A DNA stretch of 39,984 bases from Hydrogenophaga sp. (GTDB lineage Bacteria > Pseudomonadota > Gammaproteobacteria > Burkholderiales > Burkholderiaceae_C): assembly GCA_025458915.1 (NCBI GenBank), contig JALORL010000020.1, positions 1 through 39,984 of the forward strand. Reading direction: 5' to 3'. Each line of letters begins with the position of its first letter. Within the stretch, counting starts at the first letter, position 1. Made by a program: the position numbers and the translations under genes. Below the pieces are notes generated by a model. The model did not search any database. It was not told where the DNA came from and saw only the letters and a program-made list of their open reading frames with translations. This document shows positions 27,885-37,043 of the stretch, piece by piece.

Positions 27885-29276
27885 TCATCGCGCAAAAACC
27901 GCGATGGCCTGGCGTGCGATCCCTTCGCCGGCTTCCTGCACGAAATGACCGGCGTCGGGCAGCAGCCTGGGTTCAGGGCAGCCCCGAATGGTCCGGCGCA
28001 GAGCCTGCATGACGGGCTCGCCGAGCACGGGGTCCTGCTGACCAATCACCATGAGGCTGCGCCCCTGCCAGGCGTTCTGCCAGAAATCCCGGGCTTCACG
28101 CGATATGGATGCACCGTCTTCGTTGCGGGTTTCCGGCACCAGGTCGGGAAACGCACGCAGGGCGGCGCGGTGGCCGCGGTCGGGGAATGGCGCATCGTAG
28201 GCCGCGCATTCAGCGGTGGACAGGCTCGGCACACTGCGCGCGAGGAGCCGGCCGACGCTGTAGTCGGGCTTGTCCCTGCACATGGCGCGCCAGGCCAGGA
28301 AGCCCGGACTGAGCGGCTGCTCGCCGGTGGCGAGCATGGTGTTCATGACCAGCAGGCCAGCGTAGCGGTGGGGAGCGGCCATGGGCAAGGTCAGGCCGAG
28401 CAGACCGCCCCAGTCCTGCACCACCAACACTACGTTGCGCAAGTCCAGGCGCTCGACCCATTCCAGCAACACCTGGCGGTGCCAGGAGAACGTGTGGGCA
28501 TGGGCCTTTTTGGGTTTGTCGCTGCGGCCGAAGCCGATCAGGTCGGGTGCCAGCACCCGGTCGCCCTGCGCCAGCCAGATCGGAATCATCTTGCGGTAGA
28601 GATAGCTCCACGCCGGATTGCCATGCAGGCACAGCCAGGTGCGCGGTGCATGGGTGGGCCCTTCGTCCAGGTAGTGCATGCGCAGCCCGGCCAACGCAGG
28701 CAGGTCGTTGACGTACCGGGGTTGCCATGGATAGCCTGGCAGATTGGAGAAGCGTTCTTCGGGCGTGCGCAGGGCGTCGTCGCGCAGCGGGCTGCCCAGT
28801 TCGCGCGCGGCGGCGCGGCGGTCCTGGAAAAAGCTTTGCATGACTTCTGCGCAGTCGTGCGCCAGCACACCGCCCTGCACCTGGGTCCGGTGGTTGAGTG
28901 CGGGTACGGCAAACAGGTTGATCACCGATCCTGCAGCGCCGGTGCGCGGTTCGGGTGCGCCAAACACCACTTTGTCCAGCCGGGCATGGAACGCTGCCTG
29001 GGCGCACATGGCGCAGGGCTCCAGCGTCACGTACAGCTCGCAGCCTTCCAGCCGGTAGTTGCCCTGATGGCGCGCGGCCTCGCGCAGCACGCGCACTTCG
29101 GCGTGCGCCGTGGGGTCGTGGCTGCCCACGGGGTTGTTGTGGGCCGCAGCGAGCACCGTGGCCGTGCCATCCGGGTGGCGGCGAACCAGCACGGCACCCA
29201 CGGGCACCTCCCCTGCTGCGCGCGCGGCGTGGGCCTGGGCCAGTGCCAGTCGCATGAAGTGGTCGTCGGTGCTCAT
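27885..29276 (-). CDS. Fusion: tRNA adenosine deaminase (TadA) + DhlA-like haloalkane dehalogenase
   Basis: TadA: HAEVRVLREA, PCAMC. HLD: TPEERFSNLPGYPWQPRYV, HGNPAWSYLYRKMIP, DLIGFGRSDKP, VVQDWGG, QQDPVLGEPVM, GCPEPRLLPDAGHFVQEAGE. Confidence 0.93.
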   Translation of the reverse strand: MSTDDHFMRLALAQAHAARAAGEVPVGAVLVRRHPDGTATVLAAAHNNPVGSHDPTAHAEVRVLREAARHQGNYRLEGCELYVTLEPCAMCAQAAFHARLDKVVFGAPEPRTGAAGSVINLFAVPALNHRTQVQGGVLAHDCAEVMQSFFQDRRAAARELGSPLRDDALRTPEERFSNLPGYPWQPRYVNDLPALAGLRMHYLDEGPTHAPRTWLCLHGNPAWSYLYRKMIPIWLAQGDRVLAPDLIGFGRSDKPKKAHAHTFSWHRQVLLEWVERLDLRNVVLVVQDWGGLLGLTLPMAAPHRYAGLLVMNTMLATGEQPLSPGFLAWRAMCRDKPDYSVGRLLARSVPSLSTAECAAYDAPFPDRGHRAALRAFPDLVPETRNEDGASISREARDFWQNAWQGRSLMVIGQQDPVLGEPVMQALRRTIRGCPEPRLLPDAGHFVQEAGEGIARQAIAVFAR

Positions 29277-29905
29277 GCGGTTGGCGGTTGTTGCACCATG
29301 CCCAGCCGCTGCATCCACTGTGCCAGGGCTCGTTCGTCTTGATTCCCCGCGGTGTAGGCCTTCGCCATGGCCGCATGGGACTCGGGGCGGTGCTGGTTGA
29401 GCTTGACCTTGCACGCCAGCCCCAGTACCTGGAATTCAAACGCATGGATGCCCTGCATCATTCTGGTCTGATATTCCGTGTCGAGCGCGCGCCACTGGTC
29501 GGCATAGGCAGGGTCGTGGTCGTGGATGAGGTGTTTGAGCAACTGGTCCTTGTTCTCGAACTCTTCGATGGGCCGCGCTTCCACGGTGGCGTGCACGGCC
29601 AGGTAGCTCCAGGTGGGAACACGCGCCAGGTCCGGGTAGACCCGTGGGGTCATGTAGGCGTGCGGGCCAAGGAAGGTGATGAGCGCCTTGGGCTGGTCGC
29701 GCAGGTATTTGCCGTGCGGGTTGGGTCTGGCCACGTGCCCCAGCAGGTACAGGCCATCCGCCCGTTCATCGACGTGCAGGGGCAGCGGGGTCACGAACGG
29801 CAGCCCATCCGGACCGACCGAAATGAGTTGGGCAAACGGGTGCTGGCGCATCACCTCCAGGGCAATGGCAGGGTCTTTGGCGGCAAATTGGGGCGGCAGA
29901 TACAT
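29273..29905 (-). CDS. PaiB-like FMN-binding negative transcriptional regulator
   Basis: MYLPPQFAAKDPAIALEVMRQHPFAQLISVGPDGLPFVTPLPLHVD, GHVARPNPHGKYL, YMTPRVYPDLARVPTWSYLAVHATV; ATGA overlap with the tadA fusion gene. Confidence 0.92.
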   Translation of the reverse strand: MYLPPQFAAKDPAIALEVMRQHPFAQLISVGPDGLPFVTPLPLHVDERADGLYLLGHVARPNPHGKYLRDQPKALITFLGPHAYMTPRVYPDLARVPTWSYLAVHATVEARPIEEFENKDQLLKHLIHDHDPAYADQWRALDTEYQTRMMQGIHAFEFQVLGLACKVKLNQHRPESHAAMAKAYTAGNQDERALAQWMQRLGMVQQPPTA

Positions 29906-30014
29906 GCTGCGATGATGCCTGCAGCGCGCGCCGCACCACAAGCGTCCCGAGGGCTTTCCCGGATGACCCTGGTGGTGCGATGATGGGTCGCTCGCCCCAC
30001 CACAGGAGTTCAAC

Positions 30015-30950
30015 GTGTCGATGTTGCACCACCCGGCCGTCCAGAGCCTTGTCTTGCCATGGGTGGCAGCCTTGCTGGCCATGGCTGTCCTGGGCGGCTG
30101 GCGCCCCGCTCGTTCCCCGCGCTGGGCGGGCCTGGGTGCCGCCTTGGGGCTGCTGGTGGCACTGGTGATTTTTCCCGGGTTTGAGTGGCCGGCTGCCTCC
30201 CGGGCCCAGAAATTTCCCTGGATCGTTCTGCTTTCGGTCGGGGTCGCCGTGGCCTCGGTTGCGGTTTTGCGGGTGCAGGACCTGCGGTGGCCTTTGTGGG
30301 CGCTGGGCACGGCGTTGTGGGCGATGGCGTCGATCTGGCTGACCGGAGGCGGTGGTGGTGCTCCAGCCTTCCAGAGCGTGGCCTGGTTGCTGGGTGGATC
30401 GGCCTTGATGGCGCTGGTGCTGCTGCCGGGTGCCAGCCCGCCTGAGGCTGCACAGAAGCCGACCCCGGTGGCGGGTCAGGCTTGCATTTCGGCTGGTGCG
30501 GTTCTGGCTGTGGTGGCTGCCGGTCAGGCTGCCATGGCTGCCATGGGCGGGTCGTTGCTGATTGCGCAACTGGCCATGGCGCTGGCGGTCGTGACCGGGA
30601 TGCTGGCCTTGTGGGGCTGGCTCGCGCCCGACGCGCCCGGCCTGTGCAGCCGACCGGCGCTGATGCCCCTGGCCCTGGCGTGGCTGGCGCTCGCGCAGTC
30701 GTTGTCGGCCACGGTGGCAGCCGGTCTGTTGCGCAGCGGCTTGCTGGCGTTGGCGCTGTGCATTCCCCTGGCGCTGCGGCGAACGGGCTGGGCCATGCGG
30801 CATCCGCGCTGGGTGCCCTGGCTGTCGGTTCTGCTGGCGGCAGTTCCGGTGGCATTGGCCTTGCTCCCGGTGTGGGCCGATGGCGCAATCGCTCCGGGCG
30901 GTGCTGGCGCCGACACCGATGACCCCTATTACCGTTCCGACTGGGACTGA
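30015..30950 (+). CDS. Hypothetical multi-pass membrane protein
   Basis: Long ORF with many hydrophobic helices; no family recognised. Confidence 0.65.
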   Translation: MSMLHHPAVQSLVLPWVAALLAMAVLGGWRPARSPRWAGLGAALGLLVALVIFPGFEWPAASRAQKFPWIVLLSVGVAVASVAVLRVQDLRWPLWALGTALWAMASIWLTGGGGGAPAFQSVAWLLGGSALMALVLLPGASPPEAAQKPTPVAGQACISAGAVLAVVAAGQAAMAAMGGSLLIAQLAMALAVVTGMLALWGWLAPDAPGLCSRPALMPLALAWLALAQSLSATVAAGLLRSGLLALALCIPLALRRTGWAMRHPRWVPWLSVLLAAVPVALALLPVWADGAIAPGGAGADTDDPYYRSDWD

Positions 30951-30982
30951 CATGCCCTTTTACCTCCCTGGGATTCTGGGTT

Positions 30983-31972
30983 TTGGCGGCCGATGCAAGA
31001 ATGCAGACCATGGCAGCACTTAGGCAAGCACGCATCGCCGGCAAGCGCTCTGCACCCGCTCAGGACACGGAGCCGCAGGACTGGTCAGATCTGTGGCAGC
31101 AGATGCTGGATGTGCGGGCCGGGGCGGCTGGCACCCGCTTTCCGCTCACCCGTCTGGTGCACGCCCGACAAGGCGGCTGGACCCTCCAGGGCACCTGCAG
31201 CAAGGCCAGTGCCGATCTGTTCGCGCTGTACAAGCCCATGCTGGACGCCCGTCACACGCTGGACCATTCCACCACCGCGCAGCCCTGGCTGGTGGCGCAA
31301 CTGGGGCAGAGCCTGGATGGTTTTGTGGCCACCAGCACTGGCGATTCCTACTACGTGACCGGCCCGGAAAGTCTGGTGCACCTGCACCGCCTGCGCGCGC
31401 TGTGTGACGCGGTGGTGGTGGGCGCCGGTACCGTCGCCATTGACAACCCCCAGCTCACGACCCGGCGCGTGGCCGGCGTCAACGCCGTGCGGGTGGTGCT
31501 GGACCCGGCCGCACGGCTGGACGGCACGGCCGGCGTGTTCTCCGACGGTCAGGCTCCTACCCTCTGGCTGTGCGACCAACGCGTGGCTGACATGGCCCGG
31601 GAGCGGCTGGCTTGCCGGCGTGTCGGTGCCGACGTGGACGGTGCGCACGCCGCCGAGGTGGTTGCCGTTCCTGGGCTGCTGGACGCCGCGGCACATCCCG
31701 CGCCAGATGCGTCCGGGCGCGCCGTGGCGGCGTTGGCGCAGCGGGGGCTACGCCTGCTGTTCGTGGAAGGCGGTGGCATGACGGTATCGCGCTTCTACCG
31801 CGAGAACCTGCTCGACCGTCTGCACCTGGTGGTGGCGCCGGTGCTGATCGGCGAAGGCCGCCGGGGTCTTCAGGCCGCAGCCCGGCCCGTGATGGCCGAT
31901 TGTCCGCGTCCTCCGGTTCGCCGGTACACCCTGGGCGAAGACCTGCTCTGGGACATGGACCTGCAGGGCTGA
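30983..31972 (+). CDS. RibD C-terminal-domain (pyrimidine reductase/DHFR-like) protein
   Basis: VAQLGQSLDGFVATSTGDSYYVTGPESLVHLHRLRALCDAVVVGAGTVAIDNPQLTTR...LRLLFVEGGGMTVSRFYRENLLDRLHLVVAPVLIGEG. Exact start uncertain (30983, 31001 or 31010). Confidence 0.9.
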   Translation: MAADARMQTMAALRQARIAGKRSAPAQDTEPQDWSDLWQQMLDVRAGAAGTRFPLTRLVHARQGGWTLQGTCSKASADLFALYKPMLDARHTLDHSTTAQPWLVAQLGQSLDGFVATSTGDSYYVTGPESLVHLHRLRALCDAVVVGAGTVAIDNPQLTTRRVAGVNAVRVVLDPAARLDGTAGVFSDGQAPTLWLCDQRVADMARERLACRRVGADVDGAHAAEVVAVPGLLDAAAHPAPDASGRAVAALAQRGLRLLFVEGGGMTVSRFYRENLLDRLHLVVAPVLIGEGRRGLQAAARPVMADCPRPPVRRYTLGEDLLWDMDLQG

Positions 31973-31976
31973 GGCC

Positions 31977-32927
31977 TCAGCGCCTGCGGCGACGGCCTTG
32001 CGCGGCCGCAGCGGGCCAGGCAATCAGGTCGACATGGCCCACCGTGAGCGCTGCCGCCCCACCGGTCGCCATGCGCCGCGTCTGCCAGCCCTGGATGCGG
32101 CTGGCCTCCCGCGGTGATTGCTCCCGCGCCGCGTTCCCCATGCCCTCCACCATGGCCTGATACAGCGCGACGCCCCCCGGGCCTTCGGCGGTGTCCACCA
32201 CCCAGTCGCTGTGTGCTTTGGCCACCCGATAGCCGGACTGCACCAGAGCGCTTTCCAGAACCGGCACGGCCTGCGCGCCGAGTGCCATCCCAAAACCCTT
32301 GTCGCGCTGCTGGTGGGCGGCGAATGCGTGGCCCACGCGTGTGTCGTCCGGGTCGGCAGGCGACCAGAGGTGGCGTCCATCCACACTGAGCGACAAGAGC
32401 AGCATGGCCCCCGACGCACGGGTGTGCGCCACCAGCTGTTCCAGCCATGCAGCACTGACCAGGTCAATCAGGGCCGATGCCGTCACGAGGTCGGCCGCCT
32501 GCCAGGGCAGTTCGTGCAGGCGCTTGGCCAGGTCCAGCGGCTGGCGAACGATCTGCACCGGTGCATCGGGCAGCGGCCACCGCAGCGCGCTTTTCAGGTC
32601 GCGTGCATCGCCCTGCAACCGGGTGCCGGTGCGGGCGAAGCGCTCGGGCCAGGCGGTCAGCAAGGCTTCGTCGTGGTCCACCACCAACCATTCCTGTGGC
32701 CCAGCCAGGTGCGGGGCCAGCCAGCGCAGGTTGGCGCCAGTGCCACAGCCCAGATCCATCACGCGCAATGGTCGCTGCAGATGCTGGGTCAGCCACTTCA
32801 GGCGCGCTGGCAGGCGCAGGTGGCGAGCGGCCTGATGGCGGGCGCGCTCGTCGTAGGGTTCACGCAGGCTCAGCCAGTCGGCACTGAAGCTGTCGCGGGG
32901 CTCGGCGGTTTCGGGGGTGTTGTTCAT
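31977..32927 (-). CDS. Class I SAM-dependent methyltransferase
   Basis: LRVMDLGCGTGANLRWLAPHL; start 32927 overlaps the upstream GT stop. Confidence 0.87.
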   Translation of the reverse strand: MNNTPETAEPRDSFSADWLSLREPYDERARHQAARHLRLPARLKWLTQHLQRPLRVMDLGCGTGANLRWLAPHLAGPQEWLVVDHDEALLTAWPERFARTGTRLQGDARDLKSALRWPLPDAPVQIVRQPLDLAKRLHELPWQAADLVTASALIDLVSAAWLEQLVAHTRASGAMLLLSLSVDGRHLWSPADPDDTRVGHAFAAHQQRDKGFGMALGAQAVPVLESALVQSGYRVAKAHSDWVVDTAEGPGGVALYQAMVEGMGNAAREQSPREASRIQGWQTRRMATGGAAALTVGHVDLIAWPAAAAQGRRRRR

Positions 32928-33988
32928 GGAAGGGCGTGCAGCCACTGGGAAAGTCGGGCGGCCTGTTGCGGCCAGTCGGGCAGGCTGAGCGCGGCCTGGC
33001 GGGCGCCGCTGGCAAGCTGGTTGCGCAACGCCGTGTCGTGAAGAACCCGGTGCAGCGCCGCCCGCAAGGCGGGGGCGTTCCCGGCCGGCACCACGAGTCC
33101 GGCGCCGGGCGGCAAGGTGTCGGCCAGTGCACCGCCGTCGGTGGTGACCACGGGAAGACCGTGGGCCACTGCCTCGGTGACCACCATGCCGAAACCCTCG
33201 TGCAGGGACGGGAGAACGAACACGTCGGCATGGTCGTAGTGCGAGCGCAGGGTGTTGTCATCCACCTCGCCATGCCAGGTGACCTGACTGGCACAGGGCA
33301 TGGCCGCTGCCAGGGTTTGCATGCGATGGGCGTGGTCGGGGTCGCGCTGCAGGCTGCCCACGTTGTGCAGCTCCCAGGACTGTTCCGGCATGGGCAGGTC
33401 CGCCAGCGCTTCCAGCAGCACCGCATGGCCCTTGCGGGGCGTGACCGTGGCCACGCACAGCAGGCGCACGGGACCCGGCGCGCGGTGGGGTGGCGGCATG
33501 CCCGGACCCGGCACGCGCTCGGTACCGGGTTCCACCACCGCAATGCTCTGCTCGGGCACGCCCATGGCGACCAGGTCGCGCACCGTATGGCGGCTGGTCA
33601 CCACCACACCGCGCGCCCACTGGAGCGCTCGGGTTTCGCTGTTGCGCAGGTGCAGGCGCCCCGCACCATCCAGCCCGGTTTCGAGGTGCAGCGGGTGGTG
33701 CACCAGTGCTGCCCAACGCAAACGCCCGGCGTGGAAGCGAGCGAGTTCGGGCATCCCGCCGAAGGCCAGGCCGTCGGCCAGCACCAGGCTGTGGTCGGGC
33801 AGTGTGGCGAGCCAAGCATGGGTGCGGGCCAGCAGATCCGGATCGGGTGTCGGCCAGGGTCCGGCGAGCTGTTCGGCATGGACCGTCCAGCCCAGGGCAG
33901 CAAGTTCCCGGGCCATGCGGCGGTCATAGGCGTATCCGCCCGTGGGCTGGTGCCAGTCGCCAGGAACCAGAACGTGCAGCAGCGCCAT
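32924..33988 (-). CDS. GT4-family glycosyltransferase
   Basis: LLCVATVTPRKGHAVLLEAL, DVFVLPSLHEGFGMVVTEAVAHGLPVVTTDGGALADTL. Confidence 0.93.
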   Translation of the reverse strand: MALLHVLVPGDWHQPTGGYAYDRRMARELAALGWTVHAEQLAGPWPTPDPDLLARTHAWLATLPDHSLVLADGLAFGGMPELARFHAGRLRWAALVHHPLHLETGLDGAGRLHLRNSETRALQWARGVVVTSRHTVRDLVAMGVPEQSIAVVEPGTERVPGPGMPPPHRAPGPVRLLCVATVTPRKGHAVLLEALADLPMPEQSWELHNVGSLQRDPDHAHRMQTLAAAMPCASQVTWHGEVDDNTLRSHYDHADVFVLPSLHEGFGMVVTEAVAHGLPVVTTDGGALADTLPPGAGLVVPAGNAPALRAALHRVLHDTALRNQLASGARQAALSLPDWPQQAARLSQWLHALP

Positions 33989-33996
33989 GTTCAGGG

Positions 33997-34428
33997 TCAG
34001 GCCCGGGCCACCGGCAGGCTGCCTTCGAACGAGGCCCAGGCCACGTGGGATTCGTTGAGCGTGACCTTCATGTGGCAAATGCCGCCATCGCCTGCAGCAG
34101 GCAAGGCCTGCGGGCCCAGGTCGCCGGTGGCGAGCCGGGCGGCGATGCGGTCAAACAGCACGCGTGCCAGGAATTCCGTGGTGGTGTTCCGGCCTTTGAA
34201 CTCGGGCATCTCGTCCAGGTTCTGGAAGTTCAGCCGCGCCAGTTCTTCATGCAGGACCTTGGTGGCCAGACCAATGTCGATCACGATGCCGTCGGCATCG
34301 AGCTGCTGCCGGCGCATTTCGAGGTCCACCACGTAGGTGGCGCCGTGCATGCGCTGGGCGGGCCCGAACACTTCGCCCTGGAAGCTGTGGGCGATCATGA
34401 AATGGTCTCTGACATTGACGGCGTACAT
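33997..34428 (-). CDS. Divergent 6-pyruvoyl-tetrahydropterin synthase/QueD-like protein
   Basis: MYAVNVRDHFMIAHSFQGEVFGPAQRMHGATYVVDLEM...GIVIDIGLATKVLHEELARLNFQNLDE...NTTTEFLARVLFDRI...MKVTLNES; PTPS fold pattern with atypical active site. Confidence 0.87.
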   Translation of the reverse strand: MYAVNVRDHFMIAHSFQGEVFGPAQRMHGATYVVDLEMRRQQLDADGIVIDIGLATKVLHEELARLNFQNLDEMPEFKGRNTTTEFLARVLFDRIAARLATGDLGPQALPAAGDGGICHMKVTLNESHVAWASFEGSLPVARA

Positions 34429-34487
34429 GGTGGATTTCCGTGTTGAAAAAAAGGAAGGACGGGGCTGCGGTGGGGCTGCGCGCGCTG

Positions 34488-35486
34488 TCAGGGCGCTGCG
34501 GGGTAATCGATGCGGTGGCACAACACATCGGCCGCGCCCGGCCCGGCCAGCCGGGCCATGACCTGGGGCAACTGGTCCCACGGTGCGCTGTGGGTGATGA
34601 GCGCGTCCAGCCGGGCATCGGTCAGCAGCGACAAAGCAAGTTCCAGGCGCTGGCGGTGGGTGAAGCGCTGTCGCATGGCCGGGGCCACCGAGCCCACCTG
34701 CGAGCTTTTGAGCTGCAGCCGGCGGGCATGGAAGTCTTCGCCCAGTGGCACCTGCACCGGCCGGTTGCCGTACCAACTCAGTTCCAGCACGGTGGCTTCG
34801 AACGCAGCCAGACGCAAGGCGGTGCCCAGCCCCGCTTCGCTGGCGCTGGTGTGCACGACCAGATCGGCGTTTCCACTGGCCTGCTGCGGCAGGGAAAACC
34901 GGGCCCCCAGCACCTGCGCCACCGCGGCGCGCGACGGCTCGATGTCGATCACCTCGACCGCACAACCCGGAATGCGCGCAGCCAGCCAGGCCACCAGCAG
35001 GCCCAGCGTGCCAGCGCCCACCACCGCGACCCGCTGGCCCATGCGGAGATCGGCGTCCCAGAGGGCATTGATGGCGGTCTCGAGGTTGGCGGCCAGGACT
35101 GCGCGGGCGGGTGGCACACCCGGCGGCAAGGGCACCACCGCGCTGGCGGGAACCTGGTACAGCGTCTGGTGCGGGAACAGACAGAACACCGTCTGCCCCA
35201 CCAGCGCGGCGGGCCCCTGCTCCACCTGGCCCACGTTCACATAACCGTATTGCACCGGGTGGGGAAACGCGCCACTCTGAAAGGGTGCACGCATGCGCTG
35301 CGCCTCGCTCACGGGCACCTGCGCCCGGTACACCAGCGTTTCGGTGCCGCGGCTCACGCCGGTGTGCAGGGTGCGCACCCGCACCTCGTCGGGCGCCAGT
35401 GGAGGCAGGTCCAAGTGGCGCCATTCGGACTGGAGCGGGCCAATGACCCAGAAGGCCTGCGCCTGCGCAGGGGCAAAGTCGGACAT
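34488..35486 (-). CDS. MDR-family dehydrogenase
   Basis: MDR architecture with GVSRGTETLVYRAQVP and Rossmann motif VAVVGAGTLGLLVAWLA. Confidence 0.9.
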   Translation of the reverse strand: MSDFAPAQAQAFWVIGPLQSEWRHLDLPPLAPDEVRVRTLHTGVSRGTETLVYRAQVPVSEAQRMRAPFQSGAFPHPVQYGYVNVGQVEQGPAALVGQTVFCLFPHQTLYQVPASAVVPLPPGVPPARAVLAANLETAINALWDADLRMGQRVAVVGAGTLGLLVAWLAARIPGCAVEVIDIEPSRAAVAQVLGARFSLPQQASGNADLVVHTSASEAGLGTALRLAAFEATVLELSWYGNRPVQVPLGEDFHARRLQLKSSQVGSVAPAMRQRFTHRQRLELALSLLTDARLDALITHSAPWDQLPQVMARLAGPGAADVLCHRIDYPAAP

Positions 35487-35609
35487 GGAACCTTGAGGGA
35501 AGAATTGGAGTCTGGCCAGCAGCCTGGAATGACCGTCGAACCGCGCTGGCCTGATGGAAGCGCCCACAATGGTACGGTGTCCATGACAAAACCCCTGACA
35601 GCCTGACGA

Positions 35610-36386
35610 ATGTCCCCCGGCAACCTTTTTGCACAAACGCTGCGCCGCAACACCCTGCCCTACCTGTTGGGGGCCGGCGGCGTTGTGTTGGCCGGTGCGC
35701 TCGCGCTGGTCGCATGGGGGGTGGTGGCGACGGCTTTTGTCTTCAAGGCCCTGGCGCTCTGGGCGCTCACGGCCACGTTCATCGGCTACACCCTTGGCAG
35801 TTCCCATGCCCATCCGCATACCCGCTTCGGGCCCGCGAACGGCATCACCCTGCTGCGCCTGTCCCTGGTGCTGTTGATGGCTGCGCTGGTGGGTGAAGTC
35901 TTTCCCGCTACGCCGATCCATGCCACCCCGGTGGCTGCCTGGGCACTGGTGGTGGTGGCCACGGTCACGGCATTGCTGGACGCCGTGGACGGACACCTGG
36001 CCCGCAAGACCGGTCTGGCCAGTGCCTGGGGTGCACGCTTCGACATGGAAACCGATGCTTTCTACATTCTGGTGTTGTGCCTGCTCGTGGTGCAAGCCGG
36101 CCAGGCCGGGCCATGGATCCTGGCATCCGGCCTCATGCGCTATGCCTTCGTGCTGTCGGCCCGCCTGTGGCCCTGGCTGTCGGGTCCGCTGGCGCCCAGC
36201 CGGCGGCGCCAGACGGTGTGCGTGGTGCAGGTCACGGCCCTCATCATCTGTCTGGGCCCCATCGTTCCGGTGGCGCTGGCGCAGTGGCTGGCTGCATCCA
36301 GCCTGGCCCTGCTGTGCGTATCGTTTGGTATCGACATCCGCGCGCTTGCGCGCCAACAGCCCCAGTGGAAGGAGCAATCGCCATGA
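35610..36386 (+). CDS. CDP-alcohol phosphatidyltransferase family protein
   Basis: Exact CDP-AP motif DG-HL-AR-KTGLASAW-G-ARF-D-MET-D in LLDAVDGHLARKTGLASAWGARFDMETD. Confidence 0.93.
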   Translation: MSPGNLFAQTLRRNTLPYLLGAGGVVLAGALALVAWGVVATAFVFKALALWALTATFIGYTLGSSHAHPHTRFGPANGITLLRLSLVLLMAALVGEVFPATPIHATPVAAWALVVVATVTALLDAVDGHLARKTGLASAWGARFDMETDAFYILVLCLLVVQAGQAGPWILASGLMRYAFVLSARLWPWLSGPLAPSRRRQTVCVVQVTALIICLGPIVPVALAQWLAASSLALLCVSFGIDIRALARQQPQWKEQSP

Positions 36387-37027
36387 TCCCGTCAGCCGCA
36401 TTCCGCTCAATCGCCGATCCCGGTCGTCTGTGGCGCGCTGCGCTGGGTGCCTTGCTGCTCGGCGCGGCCACGTTGGCCTCCGTGCCTGCACAGGCCCAGG
36501 CCGCCCGCTATGAAATCGATCCGGACCACCTGACGGTGGCGTTCCTGGTGGACCACATCGGGTATGCCAAGGTGCTGGGCATGTTCCGCTCGGCGCGGGG
36601 CAGCTACCGCTTCGACGAAGCCACGGCCACCCTGTCCGATGTGCGCATCGAGGTCGAAACCGCCAGTGTGTTCAGCAACCAGCGCAAGCGCGATGACCAC
36701 CTCAAGGGCCCCGACTTCCTCAACAGCAGCGAATTTCCGCGCATGGTGTTCACCGCCGGCAGCGCGCAGCGCAAGGGCGACCGCCAGTTCGAAATCAATG
36801 GCCAGCTGGAAGTACTGGGCAAATCGCTGCCGCTGACCTTGCAGGCAACATGGAACAAGAGCGCCGAGTCGCCCCTGGGTGGCGTGGGCGGGAAGCCCTA
36901 TGTGATGGGCGTGTCGGCCCGGGGCAGCTTCAAGCGCAGTGCCTATGGCATGAATTACGCGGTGGCCAATGGCTGGGTGGGCGACGAGGTGGAGCTCATC
37001 ATCGAACTGGAAGCGGTGCGCAAATGA
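36383..37027 (+). CDS. YceI family periplasmic protein
   Basis: Signal peptide-like N-terminus; YEIDPDHLTVAFLVDHIGYAKVLGMFRSARGSYRFDEA...LKGPDFLNSSEFPRMVFT. ATGA overlap with the CDP-AP gene. Confidence 0.93.
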   Translation: MIPSAAFRSIADPGRLWRAALGALLLGAATLASVPAQAQAARYEIDPDHLTVAFLVDHIGYAKVLGMFRSARGSYRFDEATATLSDVRIEVETASVFSNQRKRDDHLKGPDFLNSSEFPRMVFTAGSAQRKGDRQFEINGQLEVLGKSLPLTLQATWNKSAESPLGGVGGKPYVMGVSARGSFKRSAYGMNYAVANGWVGDEVELIIELEAVRK

Positions 37028-37043
37028 CACCGCTTCGCAAGTT

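Noticed and set aside
27870-29342. 490-aa plus-strand ORF
   Set aside because: Antisense shadow of the TadA-dehalogenase fusion.
32936-34336. 466-aa plus-strand ORF
   Set aside because: Antisense to the GT4 and PTPS-like genes; no recognisable motif.
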